Counted from the stretch's first letter, positions 7,980 through 18,939 are shown. The stretch: 64,000 bases of DNA from DATEDA01 sp963827595 (GCA_963827595.1 CAWHBT010000004.1:124001-188000); one strand, 5' to 3'. A program made the numbers and translations. Notes: generated by a model from the letters alone, not told the origin.

Positions 7980-8858
7980 TCATCCGCCCGGCTGCTTCTT
8001 CGCGGCGAGCCAGGCGTTGAACGCGGCGCCGACCTCGGGGTGCCTGCGGCCGAACGCGACCATCGCCTGAAGGTAGCCGAGCTTCGTCCCGCAGTCGTAG
8101 CGAACGCCGCGGAAGCGGTAGGCGAGCACGCGCTCCTCCTGCAGCAGCGAGGCGATCGCGTCGGTGAGCTGGATCTCGCCGCCGGCGCCCGGGGTTGCCC
8201 GTTCGAGGTGGGCGAAGATCGTCGGGGTGAGCACATAGCGCCCGATCACCGCGAGGTTGGACGGCGCGACCTCCGGGCGCGGCTTCTCGACGATCGCCTC
8301 GACCGACTCCAGCCGTTCGTCGATCCGCGACGCCTTGACGACGCCGTAGCTCGCGGTCTGATCGCGCGGAACTTCCTGGACTCCGAGCACCGATCGCCCC
8401 TCGCGCGCGAACACCTCGGCCATCTGCCGCATCACCGGCGGCTCCCCGTCGATCAGGTCGTCGGCGAGGATCACTGCGAACGGCTCGTCGTTGATCACCG
8501 GCTTTGCGCACAGCACCGCGTGGCCGAGGCCGAGCTGGTCCGGCTGGCGGATGTAGATGCAGCTCACGTTGCCCGGCAGGATCCCCTGGACGAGCTCCAG
8601 CAGCTCGTGTTTGCCGCGACTCGCGAGCTCGTTCTCGATCTCGTACGCCTTGTCGAAGTGGTCCTCGATCGCGCGCTTGTGACGGCCGGTGATGAAGATC
8701 ATCTCGGTCAGCCCCGCGGCCACGGCCTCCTCGACCGCGTACTGGATGAGCGGCTTGTCGACCACCGGCATCATCTCCTTCGGGCTCGCTTTGGTCGCCG
8801 GAAGAAACCGGCTGCCGAACCCGGCGACCGGGAACACCGCTTTGGTCATCGCTCGCAT
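7980..8858 (-). CDS. galU: UTP-glucose-1-phosphate uridylyltransferase
   Basis: Makes UDP-glucose from UTP and glucose-1-phosphate for polysaccharide and envelope synthesis. 292 residues. The nucleotide-binding start AVFPVAGFGSRFLPATKASPKEM and the VDKPLIQYAVEEA segment are diagnostic, with DDLIDG as the metal-binding aspartate region. The first ATG (8858) is supported by GAGG five bases upstream; an ATG nine bases further in (8849) is the alternative. It follows ligA after seven bases. Confidence 0.97.
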   Translation of the reverse strand: MRAMTKAVFPVAGFGSRFLPATKASPKEMMPVVDKPLIQYAVEEAVAAGLTEMIFITGRHKRAIEDHFDKAYEIENELASRGKHELLELVQGILPGNVSCIYIRQPDQLGLGHAVLCAKPVINDEPFAVILADDLIDGEPPVMRQMAEVFAREGRSVLGVQEVPRDQTASYGVVKASRIDERLESVEAIVEKPRPEVAPSNLAVIGRYVLTPTIFAHLERATPGAGGEIQLTDAIASLLQEERVLAYRFRGVRYDCGTKLGYLQAMVAFGRRHPEVGAAFNAWLAAKKQPGG

Positions 8859-8865
8859 TGCACCC

Positions 8866-10881
8866 TCACCTTCTCAACAGCTTAAGCAAGCCGGCCTCGT
8901 CGAGCACCGGGATCCCGAGCGTCTCGGCCTTCGCGAGCTTCGCGCCCGCCTCGGCTCCGGCGACCACGTAATCGGTCTTCCGCGACACCGCGCCGGTGAC
9001 CTTGCCGCCACGCGATTCGATGAGCTCGGTCGCCTCGTCCCGGGTCATTTTCGGCAGGGTACCCGTCAGCACGAACGTCTTGCCCGCCCCCGGTCCCGCG
9101 GCCGCGGTGCGACGCCTCCCCTCCTGCCACTGGACCCCGGCCTTGCGCAACGCCTGAATGACCTCGCGATTGTGCCGTTCGGCGAAGAACTGGCGGATCG
9201 ACGCCGCAACGACCGGCCCCACGTCGGGCACCTCCTGCAGCGTGTCCTCGTCGGCGTCCATGAGGGGTTCCAGCGCACCGAAGTGACCGCCCAGATCGCG
9301 GGCGATGGTCTCGCCGACGTTGCGGATCCCGAGCGCATAGATGAACCGCGGCAGCGTCGTGTCCTTCGACTTTTCGAGCGCGTCGACCAGATTCTGGGCC
9401 GATTTCTCGCCCATCCGCTCGAGGCTCGCCAGGACCTCCAGAGTGAGCTCGTACAGATCCGCAGGGGTGCGCACGAGGTTCGCCTCGACGAGCTGGTCGA
9501 CGATCTTCTCGCCGAGACCGTCGATGTCGAGCGCGCGGCGCGACGCGAAGTGAAGGATCGCCTGCTTGCGCTGTGCCGGGCAATACAAGCCGCCCGTGCA
9601 GCGCGCGACCGCCTCGTCGGGCAGTCGGACGACGGCCGAGCCGCAGACCGGGCAGCGCTCGGGCATTCGGAACTCAGGTGCATTCGGCTTGCGCGTCCCG
9701 GCGACCGCCTGCACCACCTCGGGGATCACGTCCCCCGCGCGACGCACCACGACCATGTCGCCGACGCGGATGTCCTTGCGGCGCAGCTCGTCCTCGTTGT
9801 GGAGGGTCGCGTTGGTCACGGTCGCGCCGCCGACGAAGACGGGCTTCAGCCGCGCGACCGGAGTGATGGCGCCGGTTCGCCCGACCTGGACCTCGATCGC
9901 CGTGACCTCGGTCGTCGCCTCCTCGGCCGGGAACTTGTGCGCCACGGCGAAGCGCGGCGCCCGGGCAACGAATCCCAGCTCGCGCTGGAGATCGAGCCGG
10001 TTCACCTTGTAGACCACGCCGTCGATGTCGTAGGGCAAGCGCTCGCGCTGGCCTCCGAGCCGGTCGTAGAAGCCGAGCAACCCCGGCGCGCCCTCCACGA
10101 CCGCACGTTCCTCGCAGACGGGAAGGCCGAGCTCGGCGAGAAGGTCCAGGAGCTCCGACTGGGTCTTCACCGCCTTCAGTCCGCGCGACTCGCCGCTCCC
10201 GTAGGCGAAGAAGCGCAACGGCCGCGCGGCGGTGATCCGCGGGTCGAGCTGACGCAGGCTCCCGGCCGCGGCGTTGCGCGGATTCGCGAACTCTTTCTCG
10301 CCCCGCTCGCGCTGCCGGGCATTGAGCCGCTCGAAGTCGCGCCGGTACATCAGCACCTCGCCGCGCACCTCGAGCAGCGGCGGCGGCTGCGCCGCGCGGA
10401 GCCGCAGCGGGATCGCCCGGACCGTCCGCAGGTTCGCCGTCACGTCCTCGCCCGAATAGCCGTCGCCGCGCGTGGCGCCCTGCACCAGGGCGCCGCGCTC
10501 GTAAGCGAGGCTGATCGCGAGGCCGTCGAACTTCGGCTCGCACGAGTACTCGACCGCCCCGGCGTCCAGCGCTTCGCGGACCCGGCGGTCGAACGCCTCC
10601 ACCTCCGCCGCGGCGAACGCGTTGTTGACCGAAAGCATCGGCACGCGGTGCTTGACGGTCCCGAACGCCTGCACCGGCGCAGCGCCGACCCGCTGCGTGG
10701 GCGAGTCCGGCGTCGCAAGCTCGCCGTGGCGGGCCTCGAGGTCCTGGAGCTCGCGAAAGAGGCGGTCGTACTCGGCGTCGCTGATGGTCGGGGCATCGAG
10801 CACGTAGTAGCGGTAGTTCGCGTCCTCGAGCTGCGCCCGGAGCCGCTGCACGCGCGCGGCGATCTCGCGGGGCGCCGCCAT
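8866..10881 (-). CDS. ligA: NAD-dependent DNA ligase
   Basis: Seals nicks in replication and repair using NAD. 671 residues, the usual length. Domains in order: Ia NAD-binding helices (YYVLDAPTISDAEYDRL), adenylation domain with the nucleophile K117 in EPKFDG and a later GDMVVVRRAGDVIP, OB fold, a four-cysteine zinc finger (CPVCGS...CTGGLYCPAQ), helix-hairpin-helix repeats and a C-terminal BRCT domain (KTFVLTGTLPKMTRDEA). Its ATG directly follows the zipA stop codon without a gap, and galU starts seven bases after it, so zipA-ligA-galU look co-transcribed. Confidence 0.98.
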   Translation of the reverse strand: MAAPREIAARVQRLRAQLEDANYRYYVLDAPTISDAEYDRLFRELQDLEARHGELATPDSPTQRVGAAPVQAFGTVKHRVPMLSVNNAFAAAEVEAFDRRVREALDAGAVEYSCEPKFDGLAISLAYERGALVQGATRGDGYSGEDVTANLRTVRAIPLRLRAAQPPPLLEVRGEVLMYRRDFERLNARQRERGEKEFANPRNAAAGSLRQLDPRITAARPLRFFAYGSGESRGLKAVKTQSELLDLLAELGLPVCEERAVVEGAPGLLGFYDRLGGQRERLPYDIDGVVYKVNRLDLQRELGFVARAPRFAVAHKFPAEEATTEVTAIEVQVGRTGAITPVARLKPVFVGGATVTNATLHNEDELRRKDIRVGDMVVVRRAGDVIPEVVQAVAGTRKPNAPEFRMPERCPVCGSAVVRLPDEAVARCTGGLYCPAQRKQAILHFASRRALDIDGLGEKIVDQLVEANLVRTPADLYELTLEVLASLERMGEKSAQNLVDALEKSKDTTLPRFIYALGIRNVGETIARDLGGHFGALEPLMDADEDTLQEVPDVGPVVAASIRQFFAERHNREVIQALRKAGVQWQEGRRRTAAAGPGAGKTFVLTGTLPKMTRDEATELIESRGGKVTGAVSRKTDYVVAGAEAGAKLAKAETLGIPVLDEAGLLKLLRR

Positions 10882-11995
10882 CTAGCCGAAGAGTCGGAGG
10901 GCAAGCGGTCCGCCGGCGGGGATCCCGCGCGCCCGCATCGCCTGGTGGATGCGCTCGAGCTGCTGGCCGATCGCCTCGAGCGCGGCCTGTCCGATCGGTT
11001 TCCGGTTGTCGTCGACCAGCACGCCGCCCAGCGCCTGCTCGAGCTGGTGGGCGAAGTCGAGGAAGCGGCGGAACGCCGCGGCGCTCGCCGGCACGCGCGG
11101 CACGTCGAAGAGCACCGTCACCCCGCGCGTCTGCAGCGTCCTGATCGTCTCGGGGTGAAACGGCATCGGTTCGAGGTTGGCGAGCGAAAAGAGCTCCGTG
11201 CCGTCGTCGCCGGCACGATGGAACCGTCCGTCGCGCCCGATCGCGAGCCCGGCGCTCTCGGCGAGCGCGCGGATCTTGCTGCCGGAGAACGTGTGCGATT
11301 CGCTGCCGATGACGCTGAGCCCGATCTGCAGGTCCATGTCGGTGCAGAATCGATCGAGCGCTGCCGCGCGCTCGAGCGCGGCGTCGGTATCCGGGAAGTC
11401 GGCCTCGGCCGCCAGGGCGAGGGCAACCTCCTGGACTTCCCCGCAGAACGCGAGGAGATCGTCCTCGGTGACCGGGCCGGTGCGGTTGGCGAGCTGCAGT
11501 CCCACCCGCAGGTGGAGATATCTCGCCTCCGCGCCGACCGGTCGCCAGACCGAGCGCGCCTCGTCGTAGCCTTCCCAGTGGATCGGCTTGATCAGCGCCT
11601 CGTCGACCATCGCCTTGGCGTGGGTCGAAACCTCGGCCCCGGAGACGGCGCGCGCGCAAGCGAGCGCCACGACGTAGTCCACCTCCGGATCCAGCGTCGC
11701 CGCGGGCAGCGGTCCCGGCGGCGGTTCGCGGGACGGCGGCGGGGTGCGCTCGGCATCGTCGAAGGTGTGCTCGATCGTGCGGGCGACCGGGTCTGGATGC
11801 GGACGTTCCAGGAGGCGGGCGCGAGTCTTCTTCCCCGTCCCCGCCCGTCCCGCGCAGCAAGACATCGCCGTGCGGCGCGCCGAAGGCCGCTTCGGTCCGC
11901 CGCCTGAGCTTCGCCTCCTGCCACTTGTTGTAGGCGATCACCCCCACCACCACTGCGACGCCGATCGCGAGGAGGCCGAGCTGCAGGTCACTCAT
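10882..11995 (-). CDS. zipA: cell division protein ZipA, interrupted by a one-base frameshift in its linker
   Basis: ZipA anchors FtsZ to the inner membrane at the division site. The start at 11995 encodes MSDLQLGLLAIGVAVVVGVIA, the expected short N-out membrane anchor, then a basic segment (KWQEAKLRRRTEAAF). The C-terminal FtsZ-binding domain (from VDYVVALACARAVSG, with VEQVA-like helices and LEPMPFHPETI) is in another frame ending at 10882. The span is one base longer than a multiple of three. The switch falls in the G-rich run around 11820-11860 in the low-complexity linker, so I infer a base-count error. Position between smc and ligA is the classic betaproteobacterial order. Confidence 0.88.
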
Positions 11996-12061
11996 GGTGC
12001 GCCGTTGTCCTGTGCGAGTTGCGCTCGAGGGTGTGGCCCGCCCGCGCCTACCGGTCCTCGT

Positions 12062-15000
12062 TCAGGCGGCAGCCGCCTCCCGGATGCGGAGCGCCTCCTC
12101 GATGTCCACGGCGACGACGCGCGATACGCCCTGCTCGGGCATCGTGACGCCGATGAGCTGCGCGGCGAGCTCCATCGTGATCTTGTTGTGGGTGATGAAC
12201 AGAAACTGCGTGGGTTCGGCCATGCGCCGCACCAGGCTGCAGAACCGCTCGGTGTTGGTGTCGTCGAGCGGCGCGTCGACCTCGTCGAGCAGGCAGAAGG
12301 GCGCGGGGTTCAGCTGGAACAAGGCGAAGACGAGCGCGATCGCGGTGAGCGCCTTCTCGCCGCCGGAGAGCAGGTGAATGGTGGAGGTCCGCTTGCCCGG
12401 CGGCTGGGCCCGGACCTCGATGCCGGCGTCGAGAATCTCCTCGCCGGTCATCTCCAGGCGCGCCTCGCCGCCGCCGAAGAGCTCGGGGAAGAGCACGCCG
12501 AAGTGGCGGTTCGCAGCCTCGAAGGTCTGCCGCAGCATCTCGCGGGTCTCGCGGTCGATGCGGCGGATCGCGTTCTCGAGCGTCTCGAGCGCCTGCGCGA
12601 GGTCGGCGGCCTGCGCGTCGAGAAAGCCCTTGCGCTCGGTGGCGGTCGCGAGCTCCTCGAGCGCCGCCATGTTGATCGCCCCGAGATCCGTCATTGCCTG
12701 CTGCAGCCGCGCGATCTCGGCCTGCAGCGCGGACGGCCGCAGCTTGCCCTCGAGCGACTGGGCGAGGGCCGCTTCGTCGGCGTGGGCGTCGGCGAGCTGC
12801 TGCGCGAACTGCTCCACGGCGAGCCGGGCTGCCTGCTCCTTAAGCCGCAGCTCGCCGACCCGGTCGCGCAGCGGGGGCACCCTCTGCTCCGCGGCGAGCC
12901 GCTCCTCGTCGGTCGACCGCAGGAGTGCCCCTGCCTCATCCAGCCCGGCCCGGGCAGCCGTCAGCCCCTCCTCCCGTTCGCGCCGTTGGGCCAACGCGCC
13001 CTGCAGGCCCTGCTGCAGGCCGTCGGCCCGCAGCGCCGAGAGCTCGGCTTCGGTCTTCTGCCGCTCCGTCTCACCCTGTGCCGTTTGTTGAGAAATAACC
13101 TGAATTGATCTGTTTATTTCATTGTTTTTAGAAGAACATTCTCTCTCATAGAACGACGCCTCCTGGGTTTCACGGGAGGCCGACTGGACGGCGTCCCGCT
13201 GCGCGTCCAATCCCCCGGCCGCGGTCTCATGGGCGCGCCGCGCCGCGTCGAGCGTGACCGCAAGTTTGGCAAGCTCCGCCTGATGCCGCTTGAGGTTGGC
13301 CGTCGCGGCGGACTGGGCCTCCTGCTCCTGGGCGCGTTGGCGTTCGATCTCGGCCAGCTCGTCCGCGATCTGCCGGCCCCGCTCGCGCACGCGGCCGATC
13401 GCCTCGCTCACCCGCACGTGCTCGAGCTGCAGCTCGTGCCGGGTCTGATGGCGATCGACCTCGCGCTCCCGCAACGCGCCGACCTGTTCCCGCCGCGCGG
13501 CGAGCTGACGCTCGGCGGAGGCGTGGACGTCTCGCGCCTCCTGCGTGCGCTCCTCGAATCCTCGCAGCGCGTCGCTCAGCCCCTCGATCTCGCGCTGGCG
13601 GGCGAGGATTCCGGCCTCCACGGAATCCGGGCCATGGAAGCTGACCGCGTAGCGCGTGAACTGATGCCCTTCGCGGTTGACGAGGGTCGTCCCCGGCAGG
13701 AGCGCGGAGCGGGTCGCACCTGACGGTACCCCCTCCACGGCAAAGCACCCGGCCAGCCAATCGGCGACGAGCGGCCGGGCGGTCGCGTCGGCAAACCGGA
13801 CCAGCGACGCGAGGGGCCGCAACCCGGGCCGATCCGCGACCGCCGGCTCGGTCGTGCCCGGCGTGAAGACGCTGACCTTCGCCGGCGGCGGATCGTCGAG
13901 CAGGGCGCCGAACGCTTGCGGGCCGGCGACCTCGAGCGCATGCAGCCGCTCGCGCAGCACCGATTCGACGGCCGTCTCCCAGCCGGGTTCGACGGTGACC
14001 TTCTGCCATAGCCGTCCGAGGCGCTGGAGCCCGTGCTTGGCGAGCCAGTCGTTGACCTCGCCGCCCTCCTCGACCTGCTCCTGGATGTGCTGCAGCGTCG
14101 CGAGCCGCCCGGCGCGGGTATTCGCCTCGCGCTCCAGCTCCTGCAGGCGGGCCAGCGCGGCGCTGCGGGCCGCCTCGAGCACGGGCAGGTCTTCCTGCAG
14201 CTCCCGGATCCGGGCGGCGAACGCAGTGGCGTCGGCATCAGCGCTGGCGATTCCCCGGGCCAGCTCGTCCGGGCGCGCGGCGTCCGGTTCCGCGAGCTGT
14301 GTGCGCTCGGCGACGAGCCGTTCGGCGCGCGCCGCATGGGTCTGGAGGGTGCGGGCCACGTGCGCCAGGTGCGCCTGCTCGAGCTGCAGCGCCTGCTCGG
14401 CGCGCGTGATGGCGTCGCGCGATTCGTCGAGCCGCGCCTGCGCGGCGCGGAACGCCTCCTCCATTCCGGGCAGACGCGCCTCCTCGTCGGCGAGCTTCGC
14501 GGCCGCGGCCGCGATCCGCGCCGCCGCCTCGCCGCCCCGCCGCGCCCAGTCCGCGGCGGCCTCGTCCAGCTCGGCGCGGTTCCGCTGCCACTGCTCGAGC
14601 TGGAGCGCGAGAGTGGCGCGGTGCCCCTCCAGCCGCTGGCGGGTCTCGGTGACGAACCGCAGCTCGGCCTCGAGTCTGGAGACTTCGGTATTGACCTCGT
14701 AGAGCGCCCCCTGCGCGACGTTGACCGCGTCGGCAGCCGCGTAGTGATCGACGCGCGTCCGCTCGAGCCGGGTCTCGATCGCGCGCACCCGCGCGGTCTC
14801 GGCCTCGAGCTCGGTCGCGACGCGGTCGATCTCCCGCTTCACCCGCTGCGCGTCGCTCTCGGCGTCGCGCTTGCGGAGCAGCCAGAGCAGGCTCTGCTTG
14901 TGCGCGGCCTCGCCCTGCAGCGCCTTGTACTGGCGCGCCACCTCGGCCTGCCGCGTGAGCTTCTCGATCTGCGTCTCGAGCTCGTGCCGGATGTCGTCGA

Positions 15001-15580
15001 CGCGCGACAGGTTCTCGCGGGTGTCGGCAAGGCGGTGCTCGGTCTCGCGGCGGCGCTCCTTGTACTTCGACACCCCGGCCGCCTCCTCGAGGAAGACCCG
15101 CAGCTCCTCGGGCTTGGCCTCGATGACACGCGAGATCATCCCCTGCTCGATGATCGCGTACGCCCGTGGGCCGAGACCGGTGCCGAGGAAGATGTCCTGC
15201 ACGTCGCGGCGCCGGACCTGGGTGTTGTTTATGTAGTACGACGATTCGCCGTCGCGCTGGAGGATGCGCTTCACCGAGATCTCGGCGTACTGCGACCACT
15301 GGCCGGCGGCCCTGCCGAGGCTGTTGTCGAACGCGAGCTCGACGCTCGAGCGCGCGACCGGAGTGCGCTGCAGCGTGCCGTTGAAGATGACGTCCTGCAT
15401 CGACTCGCCGCGGAGCGCGGAGGCGCGCGTCTCGCCGAGCACCCAGCGCACCGCGTCGATGATGTTGGACTTGCCGCAGCCGTTGGGGCCGACTACGCCG
15501 ACCAGCTGGCCGGGGACATCGATGGTGGTCGGGTCGACGAACGACTTGAACCCGGCCAGTTTGATCTGCGTGAGGCGCAA
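12062..15580 (-). CDS. smc: chromosome segregation protein SMC
   Basis: SMC ATPase that organises and helps segregate the chromosome with ScpA and ScpB (both encoded near 33-34 kb). 1,172 residues from a TTG at 15580 (RLTQIKLAGFKSFVDPTTI); no other start codon is available between there and the divergent promoter, and the length matches the family. N-terminal Walker A GPNGCGKSN (31-39), long coiled coil, central hinge (GWETAVESVLRERLHALEV region), second coil, and C-terminal ABC signature LLSGGEKALTAIALVFALF with Walker B FCLLDEVDAPLD. About 26 codons near residues 810-835 are strikingly AT-rich (separate entry). Confidence 0.97.
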   Translation of the reverse strand: MRLTQIKLAGFKSFVDPTTIDVPGQLVGVVGPNGCGKSNIIDAVRWVLGETRASALRGESMQDVIFNGTLQRTPVARSSVELAFDNSLGRAAGQWSQYAEISVKRILQRDGESSYYINNTQVRRRDVQDIFLGTGLGPRAYAIIEQGMISRVIEAKPEELRVFLEEAAGVSKYKERRRETEHRLADTRENLSRVDDIRHELETQIEKLTRQAEVARQYKALQGEAAHKQSLLWLLRKRDAESDAQRVKREIDRVATELEAETARVRAIETRLERTRVDHYAAADAVNVAQGALYEVNTEVSRLEAELRFVTETRQRLEGHRATLALQLEQWQRNRAELDEAAADWARRGGEAAARIAAAAAKLADEEARLPGMEEAFRAAQARLDESRDAITRAEQALQLEQAHLAHVARTLQTHAARAERLVAERTQLAEPDAARPDELARGIASADADATAFAARIRELQEDLPVLEAARSAALARLQELEREANTRAGRLATLQHIQEQVEEGGEVNDWLAKHGLQRLGRLWQKVTVEPGWETAVESVLRERLHALEVAGPQAFGALLDDPPPAKVSVFTPGTTEPAVADRPGLRPLASLVRFADATARPLVADWLAGCFAVEGVPSGATRSALLPGTTLVNREGHQFTRYAVSFHGPDSVEAGILARQREIEGLSDALRGFEERTQEARDVHASAERQLAARREQVGALREREVDRHQTRHELQLEHVRVSEAIGRVRERGRQIADELAEIERQRAQEQEAQSAATANLKRHQAELAKLAVTLDAARRAHETAAGGLDAQRDAVQSASRETQEASFYERECSSKNNEINRSIQVISQQTAQGETERQKTEAELSALRADGLQQGLQGALAQRREREEGLTAARAGLDEAGALLRSTDEERLAAEQRVPPLRDRVGELRLKEQAARLAVEQFAQQLADAHADEAALAQSLEGKLRPSALQAEIARLQQAMTDLGAINMAALEELATATERKGFLDAQAADLAQALETLENAIRRIDRETREMLRQTFEAANRHFGVLFPELFGGGEARLEMTGEEILDAGIEVRAQPPGKRTSTIHLLSGGEKALTAIALVFALFQLNPAPFCLLDEVDAPLDDTNTERFCSLVRRMAEPTQFLFITHNKITMELAAQLIGVTMPEQGVSRVVAVDIEEALRIREAAAA
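13083..13150 (-). other. AT-rich patch inside smc
   Basis: About 70 bases have roughly 30% G+C by hand count while flanking smc is near 70%. The frame stays open through it, giving residues rich in S, N, K, I and Q, written with codons such as AGA, ATA, AAA, TCA and TGT that are almost absent from the rest of the gene. It lies in the second coiled-coil arm. Origin unknown; the coordinates are the visible limits of the composition change. Confidence 0.7.
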
Positions 15581-15653
15581 CTTACCGACGATCCGGCGGC
15601 GGCGGTGTACGCCGCGGTTGTCGAGGGTTGTCGGGACGATCCAAGGCGGGCCG

Positions 15654-15660
15654 TATAATA
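15654..15660. promoter_or_regulatory. shared -10 element for divergent smc and dapC
   Basis: TATAATA reads as TATAAT on the plus strand (toward dapC, ATG 45 bases on) and as TATTAT on the minus strand (toward smc, TTG about 75 bases on). Neither direction has a convincing -35 box at 16-18 bases. It is the only AT-rich spot in the 124-base gap, so a common, near-symmetrical promoter is the simplest reading. Confidence 0.45.
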
Positions 15661-15704
15661 CCATTCCAGAGCGTCGCTTCCGGCGCGATCCAGCGCCTGC
15701 GCCG

Positions 15705-16895
15705 ATGAACCCCGACCTCGCGAGGCTCCAGCCGTATCCGTTCGAGAAGCTGCGCGCGCTCTTCGCCGGCGTCACGCCGGACGCCCGCTTCAGCCCCATC
15801 GGTTTCCAGATCGGCGAGCCGAAGCACCCGACGCCCCCCTTCATCAAGGAGGCGCTGACCCGGGGCCTCGACGGGCTCGCCGCGTATCCGCCGACCATCG
15901 GTGCGGCGTCGCTGCGGCAGGCGATCGCGAGCTGGCTCGGGCGCCGCTACCGGCTGCCCGGCGTCGATCCCGGGACGCAGGTGCTGCCGATCAACGGCTC
16001 CCGTGAAGCGCTGTTCGCGATCGCGCAGGTGGTCGTCGACCGGGCGCGCGACGCGCTGGTGCTGTGTCCGAACCCGTTCTATCAGATCTACGAGGGTGCG
16101 GCGCTCCTCGCGGGGGCCACCCCGGTGTACGCGAATGCGGCGCGCGCCCTCGGTTTCGCGATCGACTACACCGCCATCCCGCAGGCCGCCTGGTCGCGAG
16201 TGCAGCTGCTGTACGCCTGCTCGCCGGCGAATCCGACCGGCCACGTGATGACCCTCGAGGAATGGCAGCGCCTGTTCGAGCTCTCCGACCGGCACGGGTT
16301 CGTGATCGCCGCGGACGAGTGCTACTCCGAGCTCTACTTCGACGACGCCCATCCGCCGCTCGGCGCGCTCGAGGCCGCGGTACGGCTCGGACGGCGCGAC
16401 TTTGCGCGCCTGGTCGTGTTCTCGAGCCTCTCGAAGCGCTCGAACGTGCCAGGCATGCGGTCGGGGTTCGTGGCCGGGGACGCGGCGGTGCTCAAGGCGT
16501 TCCTGCTGTACCGGACCTACCACGGCAGCGCGATGAGCCCGGCCGTCCAGGCGGCCAGCGAGGCCGCCTGGAGCGACGAGGCTCACGTTGCCGAGAATCG
16601 GGCCTTGTACCGGGAGAAGTTCGCCGCCGCCCTGCCCGTCATCCAGCCGCCGCTCGAGACGGCGATGCCCGAGGGCGGCTTCTATCTCTGGATCGGCACG
16701 CCGATCGACGACGCAGCGTTCGCGCGGGGCCTCTACCAGAAATATAATGTGAGCGTTCTGCCGGGCAGCTATCTCGCGCGCGAAGCGCACGGGATCAACC
16801 CCGGCCGGCAGCACATCCGCGTGGCGCTGGTCGCGCCGCCGGAGGAGTGCCTCGAGGGCGTGCGGCGGATCGCCGAGTTCGCCCGCTCGGTCTGA
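15705..16895 (+). CDS. dapC: succinyldiaminopimelate aminotransferase
   Basis: PLP-dependent aminotransferase of the succinylase route to meso-diaminopimelate and lysine, forming N-succinyl-LL-2,6-diaminopimelate. 396 residues from ATG 15705. Class I aminotransferase features: AYPPTIGAASLRQAI, INGSREALFAIAQ, SPANPTGHVM, AADECYSELYFDD and the PLP lysine in SSLSKRSNVPGMRSGF, then the substrate arginine in HIRVALV. Assignment as DapC over other class I enzymes rests on these features plus the adjacent dapD and nearby dapE. Divergent from smc. Confidence 0.93.
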   Translation: MNPDLARLQPYPFEKLRALFAGVTPDARFSPIGFQIGEPKHPTPPFIKEALTRGLDGLAAYPPTIGAASLRQAIASWLGRRYRLPGVDPGTQVLPINGSREALFAIAQVVVDRARDALVLCPNPFYQIYEGAALLAGATPVYANAARALGFAIDYTAIPQAAWSRVQLLYACSPANPTGHVMTLEEWQRLFELSDRHGFVIAADECYSELYFDDAHPPLGALEAAVRLGRRDFARLVVFSSLSKRSNVPGMRSGFVAGDAAVLKAFLLYRTYHGSAMSPAVQAASEAAWSDEAHVAENRALYREKFAAALPVIQPPLETAMPEGGFYLWIGTPIDDAAFARGLYQKYNVSVLPGSYLAREAHGINPGRQHIRVALVAPPEECLEGVRRIAEFARSV

Positions 16896-16904
16896 GAGGG
16901 GATC

Positions 16905-17726
16905 ATGCCGGCACTGCAGGAGCTCATCGAAGCCGCGTGGGAGCGCCGCGCGGACCTCTCCCCCGCCACCGCCGATCCCCGGCTGCGTGAAGCCGTCGAC
17001 ACGGTGCTCGGCAGGCTCGATCGCGGCGAGCTTCGAGTGGCGGAGAAGCTGGCCGGGGCCTGGCATACGCACCAGTGGCTCAAGAAGGCGGTGCTCCTGT
17101 CCTTCCGGTTGAGCGAAAACCAAGTCATTCCGGGCACGTTCACGCAGTACTACGACAAGGTCCCGGTCAAGTTCGGCGCCTACACGCCGGCGGATTTCGC
17201 GGCCGGCGGGTTCCGGGTGGTGCCGCCCGCCGTCGCGCGGCGCGGCGCGCACGTCGCACGCAACGTGGTGCTGATGCCGTCCTATGTCAACGTCGGCGCG
17301 TACGTCGACGAGGGGACGATGGTGGACACCTGGGCGACCGTCGGCAGCTGCGCGCAGATCGGCAAGAACGTCCATCTGTCGGGCGGGGTGGGCATCGGCG
17401 GCGTCCTGGAGCCGCTGCAGGCCAACCCGACCATCATCGAGGACAACTGCTTCATCGGCGCGCGCTCGGAGATCGTCGAGGGCGTGATCGTCGAGGAGAA
17501 CGCGGTCGTTTCGATGGGCGTGTACATCGGCGCCAGCACTCGGATCTATGACCGGGCGTCCGGCGCGATCGGTTACGGCCGGGTGCCCGCTGGATCGGTA
17601 GTAGTTCCTGGTACCCTACCTTCCGCCGACGGAAAATACGCCTTATATTGCGCCGTGATCGTGAAGCAGGTCGACGCCAAGACGCGCGCGAAGACCAGCA
17701 TCAACGAGCTGCTCAGGGGGGACTGA
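16905..17726 (+). CDS. dapD: 2,3,4,5-tetrahydropyridine-2,6-dicarboxylate N-succinyltransferase
   Basis: Transfers a succinyl group from succinyl-CoA to tetrahydrodipicolinate, the step before DapC. 273 residues, the normal length. The C-terminal half is a left-handed beta helix of hexapeptide repeats (VARNVVLMPSYVNVGAYVD, then GTMVDTWATVGSCAQIGKNVHL, GGVGIGGVLEPLQANP). The ATG at 16905 has GAGAGGGG upstream and lies nine bases after dapC, so the two are co-transcribed. Confidence 0.97.
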   Translation: MPALQELIEAAWERRADLSPATADPRLREAVDTVLGRLDRGELRVAEKLAGAWHTHQWLKKAVLLSFRLSENQVIPGTFTQYYDKVPVKFGAYTPADFAAGGFRVVPPAVARRGAHVARNVVLMPSYVNVGAYVDEGTMVDTWATVGSCAQIGKNVHLSGGVGIGGVLEPLQANPTIIEDNCFIGARSEIVEGVIVEENAVVSMGVYIGASTRIYDRASGAIGYGRVPAGSVVVPGTLPSADGKYALYCAVIVKQVDAKTRAKTSINELLRGD

Positions 17727-17760
17727 CGGCTCGCGGCGCGGTCCTTCAAGGGAACCCACG

Positions 17761-18939
<1,179 letters not shown>

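Noticed and set aside
8689..11907. Long plus-strand open frame opposite ligA and zipA
   Set aside because: Same high-GC artefact; the opposite strand encodes well-conserved LigA and ZipA.
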